The notes under the pieces were generated by a model. That model was given only the letters and a program-made list of their open reading frames with translations. It did no database searches and was not told where the DNA came from. Below are positions 12,690-25,639 of a stretch of 64,000 nucleotides of DNA, one piece after another (position 1 is the first letter of the stretch; the number at the start of each line of letters is the position of its first letter). Source of the DNA: Pomphorhynchus laevis (Eukaryota; Acanthocephala; Palaeacanthocephala; Echinorhynchida; Pomphorhynchidae); contig WNNJ02002652.1 in assembly GCA_012934845.2 (NCBI GenBank), positions 124,001 through 188,000 of the forward strand. The letters are read 5' to 3'. The position numbers and the translations under genes are program-made.

Positions 12690-13930
12690 GAAAGCTGTCA
12701 ATTACAATAGCGGATAATTCATAAATAATGTTAATACTTTTTAGACAAGTTCACATTACGAGTCTATGTGGTATTACGACTAGAAACTGTCCTTACAGCA
12801 GTGAACAGCTTAAACGGTATGCTTTGATTATGTTAGCTAAATCAGTTAAACATTATTTAATCATTTTCTTAACCTATATGCACTAATCGTAAATTAATCA
12901 AATATTGTAAAAATATGATAGTATGAGCTGAAAACATTTTAAAAAAACAATTGAATTTTTAAAACGGTTTTTATTCTTTTGCTCGTCACTATCGCATTGT
13001 AATACTAATAATTTTAAAAAGTTATTCAATTAGGTACGCATTAGTTTGCTAAACATTTCTTGACTCGACAATCAAAGAAACTGTAATCTGCCAAAACAAA
13101 CCGTGCCATGATTTTAGACATCTAATTTTTTATACATTAATTGGATGCTAGTAATTACTCAAATTATGCCAAAGAAGAAACAAATTGATTTGTTTTGTAA
13201 ATTTTTCTAGAACTAAACTTAATTAACAAGATTTTTTGGTATTTTTAAAAAGTTTTTTATCCGCTTTGGGTTCACTATCGCACTGTGAATTACACAGTGC
13301 AAAAGGAGTTTATTACACCTTCCTTAGTTTGACATAATATTCGATTCACTTTCGCAAAGCATTAAATTGCTTAAGCGGCATGTTCTGATTATATTAGTTA
13401 TATATCATTTCTTATATTTATTGATATTTTATTAAATTAGTCACATATTATTTCGTTATAGGTTTAGTTCAAATTACGAAACATCATTATACCAAATGTA
13501 TTTATCAAATTCCAAAGTAATTGATACAAAGTATGAATTATTGATATCAATATATTATTATTGATAACAATTATTAATTATTGATACATAGTATCAATTA
13601 TTGAATTTTAATATCAGCATTGCGATATTAACTATCGCGCTTTATATCGGCTTTTTTAAATTGTTCAGCGACGCATTGGAAAGACGGTTTCAAGGAACAA
13701 ATGATTTTGTCGATTCCAGACAAATGTAATTTAATAATTAATTTTTTATTTTTATTTCGTACGCTGTTTAGAAAGTGTTCAAGACTCCACATAATTGCAG
13801 ACTCGTGGAGCTGTGAAGATTACAACAAAATATTCCTTAATTTAGAGTGTATTTAGAACATTCGAAATGATTCAAATTAAATTGCTGACCTTTTCAATAC
13901 AGAAATCTAACGAAAATTGGCTTTTGTCTT
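12690..13930 (+). repeat. diverged repeat, inverted partner at 38.8-39.6 kb
   Basis: Two blocks (12,735-12,850 and about 13,640-13,930) are clear reverse complements of 39,420-39,541 and 38,870-39,300. Shared landmarks are AGACAAGTTCACATTACGAG near 12,755 and GACTCGTGGAGCTGTGAA near 13,800. The left copy has about 790 bases between the blocks and the right copy about 120, so one gained or lost sequence. Both copies can be read as short peptides, but the differences between them mostly change amino acids, so I treat them as non-coding. Confidence 0.65.
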
Positions 13931-15439
13931 CTGTCTTTGTTCGAACTGTTTCTTAGCTTGTACGCTTAAAAGTTAAATAAAACTGTGCGCATCTTAAGTT
14001 TTAATTTGTACTATTTTGTCATCAAATACTTTATAGATTTTTACCGTTACAAAGTCTGCAAATTATATTTCTCTTTTAATTCACAAATCTCTTTTCATCT
14101 TTACGATTCAGCAATAGCAAAAAAATGAAGATTTAATTTCATGGACCTTTTAAGGTACATATTGAACTAAAGAACAAGATGTTTTGCAAGAAAATAAACA
14201 AAAAAACGGGCATCAAAGGGGAATTTAATATTAAATAAGTTAGACGGTTTCTTAAAGTAATCTCTTAAAGTAAAGTTTTGATGTTTGAATTTTCTGTACT
14301 AGGCAATTATTTCTTAATTCAATAACCGATATACCGTCCGGCGTTTTGATTTTATCATCTCAGCTAAAATCATTGAGTAAATTGACTTTACGAGAATTGA
14401 ATTTATAGAAAAAGTAAGAAATACATTTGAAGTCTCGTTTAGTACAAATAGATTAAATATAGACTCGATTGATCTTTTAAAATAATTTGAAATTATTCTT
14501 TTTAAATTATTTACGATAAATATTATTGTTTTCCAATAAGAAATTAAATGTTATTGTATAATAAATAGGGCTTCAAATAATCTATTTAACGCCGTGATAC
14601 AAATTTTAGAACAAAGAGCTGATTTAAAAAATAGGCATTTAGCAAAATACAAATATAATTAACATTTAATAGTTAACAGATTAACTGTTAAATGAATAAA
14701 CTGCTAAATGAATAAAATAGTTAAATTAGTAAAAAACAATTTGATGGCTATCAAACATAAACATGGAAAAGATGAAAAATTTAATAATAAGATATTCAAA
14801 ATTTTAAAAACAGCATAATACCCTATTTTCCGATTGACAAGTAAACACTAACAGAAAATGAAACTAAACTTTTGGCTTATTTAAGTTATATGTACCTACA
14901 GGTACATATGAAGGTACAAAAGATCAAGGACAATTTCAGGAATTTTTCAAAAATATTAAAGACAAACTGCAAAAGAGAATTTATATTTAATAAGTTAAAC
15001 GTTTTAAATTTTTTATAGAAGTTAGCAGCAAAACATGAAATACATCCTTATCTTTAAAATTAATTTATTTTCTATTTGTATATAAATTCGTATAATTTAT
15101 TTTATAGTTATATTAATCTGGGTTATGAAGTTTAAAATACATATTATCCATATAAATGATAAGTTAAAATTTATCAATATGTCTGTCATGCTACATCTAT
15201 CAATTTGCTTTAAGTTACTTATCAAATATAATAATAGATAATTTCATTAAAACTTTATATGTTAAAATAAAAAAGATTGAATAAGCAATTTAAACTAAAT
15301 AAATCTGAAACATATGATATTGTATTTGGCTTAGGCAAATAATTAAAAGCAGTAAATGTTAGACAGTTTTACTGTCTAACATTCAATTTAATTATATTTC
15401 CAATTTTTGCAAATGTTTAGAAACGAAAAAAGTTTATAA

Positions 15440-15655
15440 ATATATAGGATATTTATATACACTATATATAAATACATATATATTTAATATATATATATAC
15501 ATACTTATATATACTATATATATTATATTTAATATATATTTAATATTATAATATTTATAATATTAATATTATAATATATAAGTTTATATATATTATTATA
15601 TATTATATATATTATTTATATATATTATAATATTATATATAAATATATATATAAG
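15440..15655. repeat. TATA-rich low-complexity tract
   Basis: Almost pure A/T in which TATATA and TATTATA steps form many overlapping palindromes. It directly precedes the Penelope-like remnant that starts near 15,690. Confidence 0.8.
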
Positions 15656-15694
15656 TAAGCAAAAATTAGAACAGAGCAAACACGGCCTATTAGT

Positions 15695-16410
15695 TTATTT
15701 TAGCAAACGTTTCGAGCTCTCGCACTTCTTCAGTGCAAACATTCAGACACATTTACTGCTGTCAAATACGTATTTTAAATTGCTTTAGTCCGGAAGAATC
15801 CCATATAATTATTGATACCAATTATAACAGTTTAAACGAATGGTCGTCTGTATTCAATGAGAGGTCTGACATAACCCATCCGATCCCTTGTTTTTCTTTA
15901 TGCCTACGCCATTTGTTATCCATTAAGGGACCTTCAATTATGTTAGTTCGCATGACGTGATCTGTATTTTCTATTAAATGCGCCACCGTGCCATCATTGC
16001 AGTAACGCTGTTGTTTTATATCTTTTCGGCGATTGTATGCCCTTTTGTAAAATTTAGTGCTAGTTTGCCCCACATATTGGGCTTTGCCCAATATGTGGTT
16101 GGATCACCCTTAAGGTTGGATCACCCTTTAGTTTGTCGAATTTATCTTTTTAAAACTGAATGACCTATTCAGTTTTATTTAAAACAACAAAGCAATTTAT
16201 CCGACATGCAAACAACAATATTATCCCTTGTAACACTTTCTTAACCCTGTTGATTATATTACCCAACATGTAACGGCCATCATTGCATTTGAAAATTGAT
16301 TTGTAGTTCAAATTTATAAAACTCGCTATATTTGTTATACTTGACTTTTTAGACTGTATATTTAAAACTTCTACAGATGAAAAAAGTTGTGGTTCTTTCA
16401 AGAATTGTTT
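15695..16410 (-). pseudogene. Penelope-like element, GIY-YIG end
   Basis: Minus-strand reading gives FKCNDGRYMLGNIIN near 16.3 kb, the degraded zinc-linker typical of Penelope-like elements. GKAQYVGQTSTKFYKRAYNR at 16.0-16.09 kb is the second half of a GIY-YIG nuclease motif, with QYVGQT equal to the usual YVG-T box. GTVAHLIENTDH and IIEGPL follow and match the family's H...H and I-E boxes. The element ends near 15,700 with AACGTTTCGAGCTCTCGC, resembling the GAAACGT-containing ends of other Penelope pieces here. The reverse transcriptase is missing and the frame is broken between linker and nuclease. This is a 3' fragment. Confidence 0.7.
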
Positions 16411-16448
16411 ATATGTAAAATTAGGTTATGAATAAAGTACGAATTACT

Positions 16449-16535
16449 GATCTTCAGTTAACACTCTACCTGTTTAATTATGAACCATAATTATCTTCAG
16501 TTAACACTCTACCTGTTTAATTATGAACCACAAGA
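16449..16535. repeat. 44-bp tandem duplication
   Basis: Two head-to-tail copies each contain ATCTTCAGTTAACACTCTAC and TTAATTATGAACCA. No gene is present around them. The segment 16,850-16,940 downstream is a diverged relative of 39,020-39,100. Confidence 0.75.
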
Positions 16536-17040
16536 TTATTACATTCACTCAATTTATGTTGATCATGATATGGATAATTGTTGATATAGAATATATATTG
16601 AACTTGTTGACACATCATTTTATGAATATTATACTTGTTTATAAATAAAATTCATTTTTTAAATTGGCGTTAATACTGTCGTTAATAATTATTATATAAC
16701 TTAAATAATCAAGTTCTAAAATCAACATTTTTTTTCTTTTTGATCGATACACGCCATAATAAAAAATACACAATCGAATGCGTTACTTGACAGAAATAAT
16801 TATATTTAGCATAAACAAATTGTGTAGACTCATATGAACAAGTTGCAATACAGAAAAGACAGAATTAAAATCCAATGCTCCTTAGATTTCTGCATCGCTG
16901 ACCCCTTTTATTCTAATGAATATTTTGAATGTTGGGTTTTGTTAAATTCATAAAAATTGAGTTTTATTTTAAATAAAAAAAACTTTAATAAAATTAATTT
17001 TTTTATTGGGCTTGAATTTTCTTGATTATAACTAATTACA

Positions 17041-20000
17041 ATTCCAGTTCCATATTTCGGTTCCATATTTCGGTTCCATATTTCAGTTCCATATTTTAGT
17101 TCCATATTTCAGTTCAATATTTCAGTTCCATATTTCAGTTCCATATTTCAGTTCCATATTTCAGTTCCATATTTCAGTTCATATTTCAGTTCCATATTTC
17201 AGTTCCATATTTCAGTTCCATATTTCAGTTCCATATTTCAGTTCCATATTTCAGTTCCATATTTCAGTTCCATATTTCAGTTCCATATTTCAGTTCCATA
17301 TTTCAGTTCCATATTTCAGTTCCATATTTCAGTTCCATATTTCAGTTCCATATTTCAGTTCCATATTTCAGTTCCATATTTCAGTTCCATATTTCAGTTC
17401 TATATTTCAGTTCCATATTTCAGTTCCATATTTTAGTACCGTATTTCAGTTCCATATTTCAGTTCCATATTTTAGTTCCATATTTCAGTTCAATATTTCA
17501 GTTCCATATTTCAGTTCCATATTTCAGTTCCATATTTCAGTTCCATATTTCAGTTCCATATTTCAGTTCCATATTTCAGTTCCATATTTCAGTTTCATAT
17601 TCCATTTCCATATTTCAGTTCCATATTTCAGTTCCATATTTCAGTTCCATATTTCAGTTCCATATTCCATTTCCATATTCCATTTCCATATTTCAGTTCC
17701 ATATTTCAGTTCCATATTTCAGTTACATATTTCAGTTCCATATTTCAGTTCCATATTTCAGTTCCATATTTCAGTTCCATATTTCAGTTCCATATTTCAG
17801 TTCTATATTTCAGTTCCATATTTCAGTTCCATATTTCAGTACCGTATTTCAGTTCCATATTTCAGTTCCATATTTCAGTTCCATATTTCAGTTCCATATT
17901 TCAGTTCCATATTTCAGTTCCATATTCCATTTCCATATTTCAGTTCCATATTTCAGTTCCATATTTCAGTTCCATATTTCAGTTCCATATTTCAGTTCCA
18001 TATTCAATTTCCATATTCCATTTCCATATTTCAGTTCCATATTTCAGTTCCACATTTCAGTTCCATATTTCAGTTCCATATTTCAGTTCCATATTTCAGT
18101 TCCATATTTCAGTTCCATATTTCAGTTCCATATTTCAGTTCCATATTTCAGTTCCATATTTCAGTTCTATATTTCAGTTCCATATTTCAGTTCCATATTT
18201 CAGTACCGTATTTCAGTTCCATATTTCAGTTCCATATTTCAGTTCCATATTTCAGTTCCATATTTCAGTTCCATATTTCAGTTCCATATTCCATTTCCAT
18301 ATTTCAGTTCCATATTTCAGTTCCATATTTCAGTTCCATATTTCAGTTCCATATTCCATTTCCATATTTCAGTTCCATATTTCAGTTCCATATTTCAGTT
18401 CCATATTTCAGTTCCATATTTCAGTTCCATATTTCAGTTCCATATTCCAGTTCCATATTTCAGTTCCATATTTCAGTTCAATATTTCGGTTCCATATTTC
18501 AGTTCCATATTTCAGTTTTATATTCCAGTTCCATATTCCATTTCCATATTTCAGTACCATATTTCAGTTCCATATTCCATTTCCATATTTCAGTTCCATA
18601 TTTCAGTTCCATATTTCAGTTCCATATTTCAGTTCCATATTCCATTTCCATATTCCATTTCCATATTTCAGTTCCATATTTCAGTTCCATATTTCAGTTC
18701 CATATTTCAGTTCCATATTTCAGTTCCATATTTCAGTTCCATATTTCAGTTCCATATTTCAGTTCCATATTTCAGTTCCATATTTCAGTTCCATATTTCA
18801 GTTCCATATTTCAGTTCTATATTTCAGTTCCATATTTCAGTTCCATATTTCAGTTCCATATTCCATTTCCATATTCCATTTCCATATTTCAGTTCCATAT
18901 TTCAGTTCCATATTTCAGTTCCATATTTCAGTTCCATATTTCAGTTCCATATTTCAGTTCCATATTTCAGTTCCATATTTCAGTTCCATATTTCAGTTCC
19001 ATATTTCAGTTCCATATTTCAGTTCCATATTTCAGTTCCATATTTTAGTACCGTATTTCAGTTCCATATTTCAGTTCCATATTTTAGTTCCATATTTCAG
19101 TTCAATATTTCAGTTCCATATTTCAGTTCCATATTTCAGTTCCATATTTCAGTTCCATATTTCAGTTCCATATTTCAGTTCCATATTTCAGTTCCATATT
19201 TCAGTTCCATATTTCAGTTCCATATTTCAGTTCCATATTTCAGTTTCATATTCCATTTCCATATTTCAGTTCCATATTTCAGTTCCATATTTCAGTTCCA
19301 TATTTCAGTTCCATATTTCAGTTCCATATTCCATTTCCATATTCCATTTCCATATTTCAGTTCCATATTTCAGTTCCATATTTCAGTTCCATATTTCAGT
19401 TCCATATTTCAGTTCCATATTTCAGTTCCATATTTCAGTTCCATATTTCAGTTCTATATTTCAGTTCCATATTTCAGTTCCATATTTCAGTTCCATATTT
19501 CAGTACCGTATTTCAGTTCCATATTTCAGTTCCATATTTCAGTTCCATATTTCAGTTCCATATTTCAGTTCCATATTTTAGTTCCATAGTTCAGTTCCAT
19601 ATTTTAGTTCCATATTTCAGTTCATATTTCAGTTCCATATTTCAGTTCCATATTTCAGTTCCATATTTCAGTTCCATATTCAATTTCCATATTCCATTTC
19701 CATATTTCAGTTCCATATTTCAGTTCCATATTTCAGTTCCATATTTCAGTTCCATATTTCAGTTCCATATTTCAGTTCAATATTTCGGTTCCATATTTCA
19801 GTTCCATATTTCAGTTTCATATTCCAGTTCCATATTCCATTTCCATATTTCAGTACCATATTTCAGTTCCATATTCCATTTCCATATTTCAGTTCCATAT
19901 TTCAGTTCCATATTTAAGTTCCATATTTCATTTCCATATTTCAGTTCCATATTTCAGTTCCATATTTCAGTTCCATATTCCATTTCCATATTCCATTTCC

Positions 20001-22960
20001 ATATTTCAGTTCCATATTTCAGTTCCATATTTCAGTTCCATATTTCAGTTCCATATTCCATTTTCATATTTCAGTTCCATATTTCAGTTCCATATTTCAG
20101 TTCCATATTTCAGTTCCATATTCCATTTCCATATTCCATTTCCATATTCCATTTCCATATTTCAGTTCCATATTTCGGTTCCATATTTCAGTTCAATATT
20201 TCAGTTCCATATTTCAGTTCCATATTTCAGTTCCACATTTCAGTTCCATATTTCAGTTCCATATTTCAGTTCCATATTTCAGTTCCATATTTCAGTTCTA
20301 TATTTCAGTTCCATATTTCAGTTCCATATTTTAGTACCGTATTTCAGTTCCATATTTCAGTTCCATATTTCAGTTCCATATTTCAGTTCCATATTTCAGT
20401 TCCATATTTCAGTTCCATATTTCAGTTCCATATTTCAGTTCCATATTTCAGTTCCATATTTCAGTTCCATATTCCATTTCCATATTTCAGTTCCATATTT
20501 CAGTTCCATATTTCAGTTCCATATTTCAGTTTCATATTCCAGTTCCATATTCCATTTCCATATTTCAGTTCCATATTTCAGTTCCATATTTCAGTTCCAT
20601 ATTTCAGTTCCATATTTCAGTTCCATATTTCAGTTCCATATTTCAGTTCCATATTTTAGTTCAATATTCCAGTTCCATATTTCAGTTTCATATTCCATTT
20701 CCATATTCCATTTCCATATTTCAGTTCCATATTTCAGTTCCATATTTCAGTTCCATATTTCAGTTCCATATTTCAGTTCCATATTTCAGTTCCATATTTC
20801 AGTTCCATATTCCAGTTCTATATTTCAGTACCATATTTCAGTTCCATATTTTAGTTCCATAGTTCAGTTCCATATTTCGGTTCCATATTTCAGTTCCATA
20901 TTCCAGTTCTATATTTCAGTACCATATTTCAGTTCCATATTTTAGTTCCATAGTTCAGTTCCATATTTCAGTTTCATATTCCATTTACATATTCCAGTTC
21001 CATATTTCAGTTCCATATTTTAGTTCCATTGTTCAGTTCCATATTTCAGTTTCATATTCCATTTCCATATTCCAGTTCCATATTTCAGTTCCATATTTTA
21101 GTTCCATAGTTCAGTTCCATATTTCAGTTCCATATTTCGGTTCCATATTTCAGTTCCATATTCCATTTCCATATTTCGGTTCCATATTTCAGTTCAATAT
21201 TTCAGTTCCATATTTCGGTTCCATATTTCAGTTCCATATTTCAGTTCCATATTTTAGTTCCATAGTTCAGTTCCATATTTTAGTTCCATATTTCAGTTCC
21301 ATATTTCAGTTCCATATTTCAGTTCCATATTTCAGTTCCATATTCCAGTTCCATATTCCAGTTTCATATTCCAGTTCCATATTCCATTTCCATATTCCAT
21401 TTCCATATTTCAGTTCCATATTTCAGTTCCATATTTCAGTTCCATATTTCAGTTCCATATTTCAGTTCCATATTTTAGTTCCATATTTTAGTTCCATATT
21501 TTAGTTCCATAGTTCAGTTCCATATATTAGTTCCATATTTCAGTTCCATATTTCAGTTCCATATTTCAGTTCCATATTTCAGTTCCATATTTTAGTTCAA
21601 TATTCCAGTTCCATATTTCAGTTTCATATTCCATTTCCATATTACAGTTCCATATTTCAGTTCCATATTTTAGTTCCATAGTTCAGTTCCATATTTCAGT
21701 TCCATATTTCGGTTACATATTTCAGTTCCATATTCCATTTCCATATTTCGGTTCCATATTTCAGTTCCATATTTCAGTTCCATATTTCGGTTCCATATTT
21801 CAGTTCCATATTTCAGTTCAACTTTTCAGTTCCATATTCAAGTTCCATATTTCAGTTCCATATTTTAGTTCCATATTTCAGTTCCATATTTCAGTTCCAT
21901 ATTTCGGTTCCATATTTCAGTTCCATATTTCAGTTCCATATTTTAGTTCCATAGTTCAGTTCCATATTTTAGTTCCATATTTCAGTTCTATATTTCAGTT
22001 CCATATTTCAGTTCCATATTGCAGTTCCATATTTCAGTTCCATATTCCAGTTCCATATTCCAGTTTCATATTCCAGTTCCATATTCCATTTCCATATTTC
22101 AGTTCCATATTTTAGTTCCATAATTCAGTTCCATATTTTAGTTCCATATTTCAGTTCCATATTTCAGTTCCATATTTCAGTTCCATATTTCAGTTCCATA
22201 TTTTAGTTCAATATTCCAGTTCCATATTTCAGTTTCATATTCCATTTCCATATTCCAGTTCCATATTTCAGTTCCATATTTCAGTTCCATATTTTAGTTC
22301 CATAGTTCAGTTCCATATTTTAGTTCCATATTTCAGTTCCATATTTCAGTTCCATATTTCGGTTCCATATTTCAGTTCCATATTTCAGTTCCATATTCCA
22401 TTTCCATATTTCAGTTCCATATTTCAGTTCCATATTCCAGTTCCATATTTCAGTTCCATATTTCAGTTCCATATTCCTGTTCTATATTTCAGTACCATAT
22501 TTCAGTTCCATATTTCATTTCCATATTTCAGTTCCATATTTCAGTTCCATATTTCAGTTCCATATTCCAGTTCCATATTTCAGTTCCATATTTCAGTTCC
22601 ATATTTCAGTTCCATATTTCAGTTCCATATTTCAGTTCCATATTTCAGTTCCATATTTCAGTTCCATATTTCAGTTCCATATTTCAGTTCCATATTTCAG
22701 TTCCATATTTCAGTTCCATATTTCAGTTCCATATTTCAGTTCCATATTTCAGTTCCATATTCCTGTTCCATATTTCAGTTCCATATTTCAGTTCCATATT
22801 CCATTTCCATATTTCAGTTCCATATTTCAGTTCCATATTCCAGTTCCATATTTCAGTTCCATATTTCAGTTCCATATTTCAGTTCCATATTTCAGTTCCA
22901 TATTTCAGTTCCATATTTCAGTTCCATATTTCAGTTCCATATTTCAGTTACATATGTAAG
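17041..22960. repeat. 5.9-kb satellite array of 13-bp unit
   Basis: About 450 tandem copies of TTCCATATTTCAG. Common variants are TTCCATATTCCA(T/G), TTCCATATTTTAG, TTCTATATTTCAG and TACCGTATTTCAG, with occasional 12-bp units. The array begins in AT-rich DNA near 17,040 and ends at 22,960 just before a family A LINE fragment. The plus strand of the consensus lacks stop codons in every frame, because 13 is not a multiple of 3 and none of the 13 overlapping triplets is a stop. The minus strand meets TGA in each frame every 39 bases. No promoter or gene is visible inside. Confidence 0.95.
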
Positions 22961-23016
22961 TTCCGCACGCTTAGCTCGCGGAAAATATTGTCCACCAAGA
23001 TAAATATTATTAACAT

Positions 23017-23770
23017 TTTTTATAATAATAGAAATTTCAAGGGTTCTCGCAAATGGGCCCATCAATGTTAGATGCTAAAACTTGCAATTATGTTCTACAC
23101 TTTACTGATGATTTTCGTGTCGATCTAGGCATTCGTAAATATGTAGAAGCAGACTGTGCCAAAGCGATTAATTTTTTTCTTTGAGTTTTGTTAGGGCGCT
23201 CGCATTATTATCTGAATTATGTCGAGCTTTTTCTGTCGCTAAGTTCTTCAGTAATGATTTAGCTTGAATTGTTATTCCACCAGATGTGGATAGTATAAGT
23301 TGGGTAAACTTGCCTTGCTCTATGGTTTCCACTCTTTCTCGATACTTAGCAACTTTGCGATTATCATGATATTGAAAAGCGGATGTCGGACTCATTTCGG
23401 CATACGATTGAGCATGGATAGAGTAAATACTCAAGTCGAAGAACGTGAGCTCAAAACGTGCGCTCAAAGATTGTTATTATTAATATTACTTTATGATTTC
23501 GACGAGAACGGACAAAAGTTCAACTGAAGGTCTAATTCTTTATTAGGTCGCCATGTGGCACAAAGTGTTACCTAGAGGACACGATTAGAAGAAAAGTAAC
23601 TAGTTGGATCGCAATGCTGACGATATATCACAAATAGCCTAGGTTCATGCACAAATAGCATATTACGCTTTCAGTTGTGGACTCTCACAAAAATGAAAAT
23701 ATTTGATGCGCACCTGCCCAATAAGGTCGGAGTTACTGCAGCCACTCCAAGACAACCTGATAAACGTTTT
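23017..23770 (-). pseudogene. 3' fragment of family A LINE (copy near-identical to 29.9 kb)
   Basis: The clear part reads ARFELTFFDLSIYSIHAQSY, then FQYHDNRKVAKYRERVETIE, GKFTQLILSTSGG and LKNLATEKARH. This is the FFD box of the nuclease and the conserved C-terminal tail of family A. The 3' end lies at 23,042-23,059 with the terminal motif on the minus strand. The upstream part (23,520-23,770) is frame-broken. The whole segment matches 29,937-30,708 with only a few percent differences by eye, so the two arose by a recent duplication or are sister insertions. The 5' edge abuts a Penelope-like element at 23,770. Confidence 0.8.
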
Positions 23771-24840
23771 CATTCTAAAATTGACTGGTCTAAAATTGAC
23801 TGAGGGAGAACAAAATCTTCAAATATTCATAAAACACATTAATGATGGACCAATAGCATTCACGATGGATAGACAAAACCTATCAGATTTCTTGATGTTG
23901 CTATAGAAAGTAAGCACACAAGTAGTACAACAAAATTTGTAACTATTCCATATCGGAAAGAACAATCGTGTTCAATGTATCTGCATGCTGAAAGCGCACA
24001 TCACCAGACCACAAAAAGAGCGTTGATTCAAAATGAATTAAGACGTGTTATAAAAATATCAAGCACATCCGAAATACGGTATAATGTTATAAATGAATTG
24101 ATGCAAGACTTGTTAAAGCGAGGTTTCAGACGACGAGCAATATATAGTGAGATTAGAAAAACATATGCGTCGAAACGTACAGATCTTCTGCGTAAAAACA
24201 ACAAAATGGCGGACAAGATTACATGTTGTATTATTCCATATCACGTTGCATTGCAATCACTAAACCGGGACATGGATCGTAGTTATATTTCTACTAAAAA
24301 GGATGGAATTCCACCTAAAATTTACTACAAAACAACAAATAAGTTAAAGTCTGTTTTAGTATCATCTTGTCTAAAGACAATCCCGGTCTCAAACTATATC
24401 AGTGAGAAATTTGAATGCACTGCATGTAAAAGAGCCAGGTGTTTATTTTGCTCAGTGATACAAACAACTAATTATTTCAAAAGTACAACGACTAATCTTA
24501 AATACAAGATAAAAGCAAATATGAAATGTGCGTCTAAAAATGTAATATAATTAGCAACTTGCATAACATGCAAAAAACAATAAGTTGGCGAAACGTCGAC
24601 ATCTTTTAATATTCGACAAAACAATAGAAGAGCAGATTTAAGATCAAAAATAATTACTGAGGGATCAATCAGACATGCATTAACACATGACTGTGAAAAT
24701 TCAAACGAGCAGTACTCTATAAGACTAATAGAAAACAATTTTAAAAATACCCAGGAAAGAAGAAAGAAAGAGATGTGCTGGATAGGACAGTTAATGGCAG
24801 ATGTGCCATACGGCGCAACGGACGGACCTGGTTTCAATTA
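23771..24840 (+). pseudogene. Penelope-like element, RT end plus GIY-YIG
   Basis: After PIAFTMDRQNLSDFLML near 23.86 kb (the end of the reverse transcriptase) comes a connector, 23,975-24,550, with ESAHHQTTKRALIQNELRR, the usual H-x-x-x-x-K segment after the palm. The linker FECTACKRARCLFC (C-x2-C-x4-C-x2-C) is at about 24.42 kb. Then come NMKCASKNVI, LATCITCKKQ, VGETSTSFNIRQNNRR and IRHALTHDC, the GIY-YIG nuclease. The C-terminus EERRKKEMCWIGQL-type tail ends near 24,840. At least two in-frame stops interrupt the nuclease, and the palm with its active site is absent. An unusually clear example of the domain order. Confidence 0.8.
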
Positions 24841-25110
24841 GAAGAAAATATTTGAAAACACGAGGATAACGTAGATACATTGGCCAAGTTCAATGATAGA
24901 TCTTACGTTTAAGTACTATATAAGTTATATTTTTTAATATTTTTGCTGCATGTGATTCAAATTTGTGTATTGTGTTCTAGATTTTCCTAACGAAGCCGAG
25001 AGGCGAAGCGTTTAAATAAAAAAATATTTGTCTTGCCTGTTTTTGATCAAAATATATGAACGCATTCCTAGATAATCCAGGCCAGCGACTTACAAGCGCT
25101 GCTCATAACG

Positions 25111-25111
<1 letters not shown>
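24841..25111. other. Penelope 3' flank
   Basis: No gene. The stretch near 24,990 reads TAACGAAGCCGAGAGGCGAAGCG followed by an A-rich tail, consistent with the 3' non-coding end of the Penelope-like element. Confidence 0.45.

Positions 25112-25171
<60 letters not shown>
25112..25171. repeat. (TA)30 microsatellite
   Basis: Sixty uninterrupted bases of TA repeats. Its right edge coincides with the start of a 73-bp direct repeat. Confidence 0.95.
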
Positions 25172-25174
<3 letters not shown>

Positions 25175-25624
25175 ATGCACGAATGTGCTGAGTAGACAAC
25201 GGTCCAGGATTTCTCACGAAATACGGCATTTTTACTAAATCGTGTGTTGCTTGATAGACTGGACTTCGATTCACGACTTTCAGTCACCATGTCACTTCTA
25301 GACGACCACTTCAGCATCGAAATGATGAGTACCCGGCAACACTCATCAGTAGAATGAGATACACACTGGTCGTTTCGGTTGCCTGTGTGACATTGTGACT
25401 AAAGACGTTTCCGACACTTTGCTTAATTGTCTGAGGCTTTCGCTCTTAACCAGATCGAATTGCTGTGCGGACCATCCTTAAACACTAGGCAGAGTTTCTT
25501 GCTGAATTGTCGCTGCACTCGTTGGATCCTAAATGGATACGGCAGGTATAATAGTAATGCACGAATGTGCTAAGTAGACAACGGTCCAGGATTTCTTACG
25601 AAATACGGCATTTTTACTAAATCG
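25171..25624. repeat. 73-bp direct repeat flanking unrecognised DNA
   Basis: Segments 25,171-25,243 and 25,551-25,624 are almost identical (TAATGCACGAATGTGCT ... ACGGCATTTTTACTAAATCG). The roughly 300 bases between them (25,244-25,550) have higher G+C than the surroundings and no protein I recognise. Either a duplication or an insertion flanked by copies of its neighbour would explain it. Confidence 0.65.
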
Positions 25625-25639
25625 CGGCATTCGCAGACA

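Larger units (their letters stand above)
12440..15690. other. AT-rich spacer with dispersed repeats
   Basis: No gene is supported. It holds one side of the inverted repeat pair with 38.8-39.6 kb (described separately) and many short AT-rich palindromes. Positions 14,235-14,260 and 14,990-15,010 share a short AATAAGTTAGAC/AAACG direct repeat. Confidence 0.5.

Noticed and set aside
17041-22960. CRISPR array or protein-coding repeat gene
   Set aside because: The 13-bp units are contiguous with no unique spacers, and there is no ATG or flanking exon. It is a satellite.
24028-24216. Reverse-strand ORFs inside LINE and Penelope pieces
   Set aside because: They are antisense shadows of clearly homologous coding strands.
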